NCBI RefSeq assembly: GCF_902167145.1
Contig: NC_050098.1
Coordinates: 110,088,207-110,152,206, forward strand
Direction of reading: 5' to 3'
Length of the DNA: 64,000 nucleotides
Origin: Zea mays
Lineage: Eukaryota > Streptophyta > Magnoliopsida > Poales > Poaceae
Below the pieces are notes generated by a model. That model ran no database searches, had not been told where the DNA came from, and worked only from the letters and a program-made list of their open reading frames with translations. Position numbers and translations under genes: made by a program. Shown here one piece after another: positions 56,306-64,000 of the stretch (positions within the stretch are counted from its first letter, which is position 1; every line of letters begins with the position of its first letter).

Positions 56306-57363
56306 ATGGCAGCTAGGCAGCGTCACGGGCATAACGAGCAGGTTCCCCCGCCACCTCCTCCAGCTCCCACAGTGCAGGAGCTTATGGCCTAGTAGAATGA
56401 GATTCTGCGACAGCTCTTGCAGCGCCAGCCCCACCCCCAGTCGCATGGTGGAGGCCAGCAGCAGCGACCTCCGGCAGCGGCAACCTACCAGGATTTCCTG
56501 AGTACGCAGCCACCCCTGTTCACCAAGGCAGAGGATCCGTTGGACGCCGACGTGTGGCTCCGCGTCATTGAGTCCAAGTTTCCACTCCTCACGGGAGACT
56601 GCCCTGATGATGCCAAGGCTCGCTTCGCCGCGCAGCAGCTTCGTGGCCCTGCTCGGACTTGGTGGGACGACTTCTGTGCTATGCTACCCGCTGATCGTGA
56701 AGTGTCTTGGGACGAATTCAAGACTGCTTTCAGAGGGCACCATATCCTAGCTGGAATTCTTGATTGAAAGTTGAATGAATTTCTGGCACTCAATCAAGGA
56801 ACCCGCACGGTATTGCATACGCTCAGACCTTCAATGACCTGTGCAGTTATGTATGATATCATGCTGATTCTGACGAGAAGAGAGACCGCTTCCGCAGGGG
56901 TCTTAACACCAAGCTGCGAGATCATCTCAACACTGTCCGGGCTGATAGCTTCAATGAGTTGGTCAACCTGGCCATCTCCCAGGAGGACTGTATTGTAGCT
57001 CACTGGGTAGAGAAGAAGAGGAAGGCACCAATGGCAGCACCATCCACTCAGGCCTAGAGGTTCAGGATTGTTTCTCACAATCAGAGCAGGGGATTTTAGC
57101 AGCAAGCAGGCAGATGGGTGATCAGGCCACCTCAGCAGCAGCAGCAGCCGGCACCCAACCGCTTTCTAGCTCCCGCCCCAAGGAACAATCAGCCTCCGCA
57201 GCAGCAGCAGCAGTTCCGCCAGGGCAATGGGAACAAGTGTTTCACTTATGGCAATGTGGGCCACTATGCCAAGAACTGCCCTAGAAATCAGCAGAGGCAG
57301 ATGCCAGCGCCAAATCAAGACAAGGGAAGAAAGCAGAAGGTGCAAGTCAGACAAGGGAAGCTC
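56306..57363 (+). pseudogene. gag: gag of element G, broken
   Basis: ATG 56306 (MAARQRHGHNEQVPPPPPPA) follows a pyrimidine-rich TGTTTTCAG that looks like a splice acceptor. Two adjacent TAG codons (56390-56395) replace what is probably a Gln-Gln pair. The capsid core spans about 56490-57050 with ADVWLRVIESKFPLL, ARTWWDDFCAMLP and WDEFKTAFRGHHI. A TGA lies at 56765, a one-base deletion near 56815 shifts the frame, and TAGs lie near 57055 and 57099. The zinc knuckle CFTYGNVGHYAKNC (57238-57279) has Tyr for the second Cys. Nearly every break is a C-to-T or G-to-A change. Capsid assembly and RNA packaging are the family functions. Confidence 0.85.
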
Positions 57364-60300
57364 AACTTCACTGCTCTAGAAGAGTTACCTAAGGGAGCCC
57401 CCATCATGACTGGTACCTTTTCAGTTTTAAATCAAACTGCTTTAATTCTGTTTGATTCTGGTGCATCTCATAGTTTCATTAGCCAGAAGTTCAGTGCTAA
57501 ATGTCAATTGCCCTTCTGTCATACAAAAGGGTCATTCATGATAACCACACTTGGGGGTAAAATTGCAACCAACCAATTAATCCGAAGTGTGCCTATCTCC
57601 ATGGGAAGTAAAATCTTCAAAACCGCACTCCTAATTCTGGGATTAGAGGGTATGGACATCATTCTAGGAGTTGACTGGATGACTCATCATCAAGTAGTGA
57701 TGGATGTAGCTGCCAGAGCTCTGGAGATTCATTCCCCTACCTTTGAAGACCTGGTGTTATATCTACCTAGCCAAGATTCTACCTGATCATGTGCTTTTGC
57801 TATGATGGAGTCACCTGTGAAGAAGATTCCCGTGGTCTGTGAGTATGCATATGTTTTTCCTGATGAATTGCCAGGAATGCCACCTGACCGGGACATTGAA
57901 TTTGCCATCGAGTTGCGACCGGGAACGTCACCCATTTCCAAGAGGCCATACCGGATGCCACCCGCTGAGTTGGCAGAATTGAAGAAGCAATTGCAAGAGT
58001 TGCTGGACAAGGGATTTATTCGCCCAAGTACTTCGCCTTGGGGATGTCCAGCCCTGTTTGTGAAGAAGAAGGATGAAAGCTTGAGGCTGTGTATAGATTA
58101 CCGCCCTCTTAATGTGGTGACTATCAAGAACAATTATCCTTTGCCTCGTATTGACGTTCTTTTTGACCAGTTGGTCGGAGCCAAAGTGTTTTCCAAGATA
58201 GACCTTCGCTCTAGCTACCATCAGATCAAGATACGAGCAAGCGATATTCCGAAGACGGCTTTCTCAACCAGATATGGGCTATATGAATTTTTGGTGATGT
58301 CTTTCGAGTTGACTAATGCACCAACATATTTTATGTATATGATGAATTCTGTTTTCATGCCTGAATTAGACAAATTCGTAGTGGTTTTCATCGATGATAT
58401 CTTGGTGTACTCAATGAATGAAGAAGAACATGTCGGGCGTTTGCATGTAGTGCTTCAACGTCTACGAGAGCACCACCTTTATGCCAAGTTGTCAAAATGT
58501 GACTTTTGGCTAAAGGAGATCAAATTCTTGGGTCACACTATCTCTCAGGCAGGTATAGCTGTTGATCCTGACAAAGTGCAAGAGGTGATGAACTGGAAGC
58601 CACCCATGACGGTCCGTCAGATTCGGAGTTTTCTGGGATTAGCCGGTTATTATCGAAGATTCATTCCGGATTTCTCTCGAATTGCGAAGCCCATAACTGA
58701 GATGTTGAAGAAAGAAGCCAAGTTTGTTTGGGGTCAGAAATGTGAAGATGCCTTTCACGCATTGAGGCAACATCTGACCACAGCACCAGTGTTAGCGCAA
58801 CCCGACAACAGCAAGCCATTCGATGTGTACTGTGATGCCTCGGGCACTGGACTGGGTTGTGTCTTGATGCAAGACTACCGAGTCATTGCTTATGCATCAA
58901 GAGCACTCAGGCCTCATGAGCAAAATTATCCTACTCATGACCTAGAGTTGGTAGCAGTGGTTCATGAATTAAAAATGTGGAGGCACTATTTGATGGGAAC
59001 CCACTGCAACATCTTCACTGATCATAAGAGCCTTAAGTATATCTTTACTCAGGCTGATCTCAACATGAGGCAGAGAAGATGGCTAGAGCTGATCAAGGAT
59101 TATGACCTAGAGGTACATTATCACCCAGGAAAGGCCAATGTGGTAGCAGATGCCTTGAGTCGGAAGTTGCAATGCAATTGTGTTCTAATGGATTCTCGTA
59201 TTGACACCTTGTGTGATGAGTTGAGCAAAATGCAGATTGAAGTGATTCCTTCTGGTGCTTTGTCTCACCTTTCTGTTGAGCCAGCTTTGCAAGACCAGAT
59301 CATCATGGCCCAGCTCAGTGACAAGGGAGTGTAGATTATCAAGGAGAATCTCCATCAGAAGGCCGAGAAGTATAAATGTTTCCGCCAAGATGGAAAGGGT
59401 ATATTGTGGTTTGAAAGCAGATTGGTGGTTCCTAAAAATGGGGATCTCAAGAAGAAAATCTTGGATGAGGCCCATCTCTCCAAATTTTCCATGCATCCAG
59501 GGAGCACCAAAATGTACCATGATCTGAAGCCCTTGTATTAGTGGACCAGGATGAAAAGGGAGATAGCCCGATATGTATCGGAATGTGACACATGCCAGAG
59601 GATAAAGGCTAGCCACTTGAAATCAGCTAGAGCTTTGCAACCCCTGTCTATACCTTCGTGGAAATGGGATGACATTAGCATGGATTTCATTGTGGGTCTG
59701 CCCAACACCTCCCGTCATCATGGTTCGATTTGGGTTATTGTGGACCGGCTAACGAAAGTGGCACATTTTCTCCCAGTGCACACCACTGATAAGGCTCAAA
59801 AGTATGCAGAGTTGTACATTGACCGGATCATGTGTTTGCACGTATTGCCCCGGACCATTGTTTCTGACCGAGGAGCCCCATTTGTTGCCAGATTCTGGGA
59901 ACAACTGCAAGAGGCCCTGGGAACCAAGCTAATCAGAAGTTTGGCTTACCACCATCAGACTGATGGTCAGACCGAGAGGGTAAACCAAATTCTTGAAGAT
60001 ATGTTAAGGGCTTGTGCAATCGATTATGGCAAGAACTAGGATAAGAACCTCTCTTTGGCAGAGTTTGCTTATAACAACAGTTATCAATCTATCCTAAATA
60101 TGGCACCCTTCGAAGCTCTCTATGGGAGAAGATGCAGAACACCACTCAATTGGTCTCAGCCTGGAGAAAGAGAAGTTTTCGGACCTGAATTAGTGACTGA
60201 AGCCGAAAGGAAGGTCAAACTAATCAGGAAGAATCTAGAAGCTTCTCAGGCCAGGAAAAAGAGTTACCATGATAAAAGAAGGAAATCTCTCCAGTTCGAG

Positions 60301-60684
60301 GTGGGAGATTTCGTCTATTTGAAGGTATCACCCACCAAGGGAGTGCAGAGGTTTGGAATCAAGGGCAAGTTAGCCCCTCGCTACATTGGACCTTATGAGA
60401 TCATAGAGGCATGTGGACCCGTGGCATACAAGTTGAAGTTACCTCCAAAAATGTCTGCCATCCACAGTGTGTTCCATGTATCTCAGCTAAAGAAGTGTGT
60501 TCGATTGCCGATCGAGATCATAGCAGAACCAGAATTGGAGATAGAGCCAGATCTATCGTACCAAGAGTACCCTTCCAAGATTCTGGATTACAATGAAAGA
60601 TCAACTCGGGCTAAATCGATCAAGATGTATAAGGTCCAGTGGAGTAATCACTCAGAGGAAGAGGCTACTTGGGAGACTGAGTAA
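57364..60684 (+). pseudogene. pol: Protease-RT-RNase H-integrase-chromodomain of element G, four stops in one frame
   Basis: One reading frame spans the whole region, broken only by stops at 57784 (TGA), 59332 (TAG), 59539 (TAG) and 60037 (TAG). Protease: ILFDSGASHSFIS and [23 protein letters not shown] and [12 protein letters not shown] (FIDD at 58387-58398), then [16 protein letters not shown]. RNase [18 protein letters not shown] and [15 protein letters not shown]. Integrase: His/Cys finger ending CDTCQRIK, then SMDFIVGLP, IVSDRGAPF and HHQTDGQTERVNQ. C-terminus: GPYEIIEACGPVAYKL, then a chromodomain (about 60567-60684, KSIKMYKVQWSNHSEEEATW) truncated by TAA at 60682. Chromodomain integrases of this clade direct insertion into heterochromatin. 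Confidence 0.92.
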
Positions 60685-60966
60685 TTCTTGCGATCCAGCT
60701 TCCCCGATTGTCTACCTAAGGAAATTGGTACGTATTCATGCCCAACCCCTCCTCCTGCCCTTCGAATCTAAATTTAGGTAATATAATCTTGAATTGGAAA
60801 GAATAAGTTATAAAACAAAATTCAAAAGGGCTTCCTTCTGAAGTTGCAAAGAGAATGACATTCGAAGAGCAGTTTGCCTTAATAAATAAAGCATCCACTT
60901 CAAGTAAGTCTCACCCTTCGCTTCACCCCGGTAGGACTCCGACGCGAATCTCGGGACGAGATTCCT
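60685..60966. other. Region between pol and polypurine tract of G
   Basis: No gene is seen beyond the lost end of the chromodomain frame. AT-rich, ending in a GC-rich stretch before the polypurine tract. Confidence 0.4.
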
Positions 60967-60981
60967 TTAAGGGGGGAAGGC
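60967..60981 (+). promoter_or_regulatory. Polypurine tract of element G
   Basis: TTAAGGGGGGAAGGC lies directly before the 3' LTR, the expected priming site for plus-strand synthesis. Confidence 0.85.
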
Positions 60982-63603
60982 TGTGACACCCCAGTGTCAC
61001 TTAGGGTTCTTCCTTAAGCTAACCCCAACATATTATCACATGTAATCTCAATGAAGGAATAAACATTAAAAATGAGAACAAAGATTTATGTTGAGTCTTC
61101 TTAAACCCTCCTTAAACTTGTCATGAATCCTAAGGAAGGAAAACTCTCAAACCCTAATTAATCCTAAGTGAACCATTTAAGCATAAAGGGTAAATGGGAG
61201 AAAACCTTGGGAGAAAAATACAAATTTTGGAGAAAACCAAATTACAAACTTTTAGTTCACTAATTAACTAACAAAGCATAGTAAGGAAGCTTTGCCTTTT
61301 GAACTTTTTAAAATCCCCAAAACAGCCCCTAAACTAATGCACTTGGGGGAAATTCAAAAATTCAGAAATCTGAATTTCAGCCCCCTCCCAAAGATCAATC
61401 TCGATCTCTGTTTATCAAAACTCAAATCAAACAAGTCCAAATATCAAAGTTGTGCCAAATTCCCTTGAACACGCCCTAGAAAAGTTTGAACTCAAACCAA
61501 TTTCATTTGACACAGTTTTGGCGCAGTTTTACCTCGGGACTCAACCTTGTGACACTGCCACCTTTGTGACACGACAACTCTCTGTACACTGCCCCAAACC
61601 GCTCGACTTCCACACACAAATGACAAAGCTATGTCGGGGGAGCAAATCTTGCACAGAGATCATGCCCAAATTCGCGAAGATCTTCAACCTATGGGCGCTT
61701 GAATTCGGGCAGAAGCAAAAAGCCACGTGTTCGATCGCTTGCCTCACCGGCCGAGCGCGGACTGGCCACGGTAGAGCGCGCCCCGCGCGTGGTCGCTCTG
61801 CCCTGCGCGCCTGTGTCGTGCCCTCGCCTATAAATGCTTCCAGAGACCTTAGCTGTTGGCACTTGCACACCCCGAGCCTCGCCCGAGCCAGAGATCACCG
61901 GAGTTCGCCGTGAAAAGCGAGCACCGCCGCCCGCCATCTCTGCCCAGGCTCGGCCATCGTGGTCAGCCATTTCTGTTGAACCCCAGCCTCTTCCTAGCCC
62001 CTGGATCGCTTCCCAGTGAAGCCGTGAAGCTTCTCCAAGCTTGAGCCGAGGCATTGCCTCACCGGAGAGGCGGTTTCACCCTCGCCGGACTTCGGTCTTC
62101 CACCGCCGTGCGTGGACCGAGCTAACTAGTGAGTCTTCTTCCAATTCCTTGCACCCACATCTTCCCTAGCATCCCGTGAAGCTCTCTGACCCGTTCAATT
62201 GATCTATCGCGCCGTGAGTAGGCCGGATTCCTCACCGCCGACGAGCATCTCCGCCTGCACACGTGGACCAGCCGACTCCGACCATCCCCGACGGCGACTC
62301 GCACATCGCCGTGATCCTCGAGACCTCCCCTACGTCCTCGACCACCTCACCGGAGCAACCTCGCCGCCGGTAAGCCCCTCCACCTCTTTCTTTCTCTGCG
62401 GCCACTATTCCATTAGGGAGGGACCGCGGGTTTGATTTCCAGAAACCCTAGGGGGTTTTCTGCAAAGCCGTAGACTCAGATGAATAGTGCTTCGGGGACC
62501 TGTCTATAATTCTTTAAGAACTTTCGCCAGGGACCCTAGCGCAAAACTGTTTTTCTTTAAACCATTTCTATTTAATCTTTTATTATTCAGCAGAAGACTT
62601 AGGAAATTCATAACTTGAGAAATACTTAACCAAATTTTGTCAAACCACATTTGCTAGATTCTGAACATTATGGACTATCAATTAAAAATACTAAACCCCA
62701 TGCTTTTTGTTCTAATTTTTAGAGTTTGGAATCAAATACAGAAACTGACCAAACCTTATTTAATTAAAGAAAAATTGTTATGCTTTTGTGCTGAACTTGA
62801 GAAAATTTGTAGATGTTCAAACCTCAATTAGACACTGTTTAAATTAGTGGGAACCCCAGTATTGAAAATTTAAGTAGGGACATCTATTAAAAGCCATTTT
62901 TTCCCAAAACTTAGGAAAATCAAAAAGGCATTAAAAGATAATGAACAGTAAGTGCAATTATTTTTCCTAGCCTACTTAAGTAATAGAGGAGCTAGGAAAA
63001 ATAAAAAGACCACTAGTCCAGAACAGAATTAAAGTGAAATGTTTTATTTAGCATTATTCCAACTAGAAAACAATTATTAGAATTATAAAAATAAATCCAA
63101 TTTTGTTAATAAAAATCCAGTGGACTTGTAACCACTAGAACCCCACTACAAAAATGATAAGCACCCCAGCCCATCATTTTAAGTAGGGTAAACAAATAAA
63201 ACTTGATATTGGGTCCTATTTCAAGTAAATCATGAGCAACCCAAAAATAATGCAACAATGGGCAAATAAAATTTTACTAAACCAATGATAAGATATGCCA
63301 CCAGAGAAAAATGCAAATCCATTTGAAAGATGTAGAATGATAACTTTTGCCAACACTACATGAAAAAGGCCATTGAATCCAAATAATGCCAACCACCTTT
63401 CCCTTAAGCAAAAAGATTCCAAACTTTAGAATGATTGCTCTTGCACAAAATAGAAGCTAGGAAAAATCAAAAATCTGTTGTTTGATATTTTTCAAATATA
63501 GTGGTAGTAGAAAGCACCCCTTTGGCTAGAAACTTTGGAAAATCATAATAAAATAACTGTTAAGTATTAATGGTTAGAAATTTGTGCAAAGTCATGTTAT
63601 AAC
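60982..63603 (+). repeat. 3' LTR of element G, first 2.6 kb only
   Basis: It is collinear with the 5' LTR from its first base (tip hairpin at 60983-61000, TATA box at 61829-61836) up to the point corresponding to 52733, with a 10-bp insertion near 61365. The remaining 2 kb is missing; unrelated sequence begins at 63604. Confidence 0.9.
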
Positions 63604-64000
63604 GGCCGTCTCAACCTACGGGCCCCTGGGTTCCGAGGAAGAAGACGACCCCGACTCCGGTTGGGATTTCTCCGGGCTCCGTGATCCCAGTGCCATGCGA
63701 GACTTCATGACCGCATGTGACTACTGCCTCTCCAGTTGCTCTGATGATGGCCACAGCCTTGACGACGAGGGTTGTGGCCCAAGTCGCGAGTGTTTCCACG
63801 TCGATCTAGGGGTCACGACGAAGGCAACCACCTCGGTATGCCGGAGGATGACGATCCCCCTGTGCCTACTTCTCGCATTGACATCCCGCGAGAGCTAGCT
63901 GTGGTCCTAGTCCCTACTGGGGGTCAGGACACACAGCTCGAGAAAATCCTCGAGATGCAGGCCAAGCTCGACGAGAAAGCAGGGCAACTTGTGCAGCTCC
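63604..64000 (+). pseudogene. gag: Huck-like gag fragment, joined in mid-LTR of G
   Basis: It encodes STYGPLGSEEEDDPDSGWDF and SAMRDFMTACDYCLSSCSD, close to 16450-16600 in D but from a different copy. The frame shifts near 63815 and then continues as sequence matching the 16700-16830 region of D. There is no LTR or primer site before it, so the left boundary is a junction inside an element. It runs off the right edge of the window. Confidence 0.8.

Larger units (their letters stand above)
50122..63603 (+). mobile_element. Element G: Tekay/Del-type chromovirus with 4.67-kb LTRs, 3' LTR incomplete
   Basis: The 5' LTR, tRNA-Met-type primer site, an extra coiled-coil ORF, gag, protease, RT, RNase H, integrase with a C-terminal chromodomain, a polypurine tract and a partial 3' LTR follow in order. 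It inserted in F after TGGTT. The 3' LTR matches the 5' LTR up to 63603, then stops in mid-LTR. The complete element would have been about 15.5 kb, in the range of maize long-LTR families such as Flip or Gyma (name uncertain). Confidence 0.88.

Overview
This window is grass nuclear DNA, almost certainly from a large-genome panicoid relative of maize. It is built nearly entirely from nested LTR retrotransposons of the Ty3/Gypsy class, and no intact host protein-coding gene is visible. From memory only (no search run), the dominant families resemble maize Cinful/Zeon (LTRs opening TGTTGGGG, about 0.6-0.7 kb), Huck (LTR opening TGTCGGGGACC, 1.7 kb, 13.9 kb element) and Tekay/Del-type chromoviruses with very long LTRs. 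Family names are tentative; boundaries, target-site duplications (TSDs) and coding motifs are read directly from the sequence.

Layout. 1-1660: part of a minus-strand LTR. 1662-2981: unassigned DNA. 2982 to about 8943: element A, a gag-only Zeon-like copy truncated at its 3' side. About 8944-9816 and 36570-36826: probable low-copy host DNA, split by the next insertion. 9817-36564: element B, a Cinful-like copy with pol but no gag core (TSD GAGAC). B carries a 3.3-kb solo LTR C at 10712-13979 (TSD ATGCC) and a full-length Huck-like element D at 14072-27998 (TSD CAAAG) inserted in its protease. 36827-39944: element H, a degenerate gypsy copy whose LTR and leader are rich in GGACGGTCC motifs. F (from 39945, Zeon-like) sits in H. 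E (40506-47875, minus strand, complete Zeon-like, TSD GTTTA) sits in the LTR of F. G (from 50122, chromovirus with a 4.67-kb LTR) sits in the body of F. At 63603 the 3' LTR of G stops abruptly and joins Huck-like gag sequence.

The most interesting theme is the Cinful/Zeon-like group (A, B, E, F). Its members share LTRs, primer site and internal layout, but coding is divided: A, E and F carry gag and no pol, while B carries protease-RT-RNase H-integrase and no recognisable gag core. A, B and E also carry, on the strand opposite to gag/pol, a long gene between the sense genes and the 3' LTR. That antisense gene has a TATA box about 150-170 bp before its ATG, a domain resembling the plant 'putative gypsy type transposon' family (PF04195), a Lys/Arg-rich middle, a coiled-coil C-terminal part, and a phase-0 intron at the same position in all three copies. 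A spliceosomal intron can persist in a retroelement only when it is antisense to the genomic RNA, which is the arrangement seen here. A minisatellite separates the convergent sense and antisense genes.

Most coding regions are decayed. The premature stops I could interpret are mostly explained by C-to-T or G-to-A changes, as expected for methylated silenced DNA. By-eye LTR comparison gives about 2.6% divergence for E and about 4% for B and for a 545-bp part of D.
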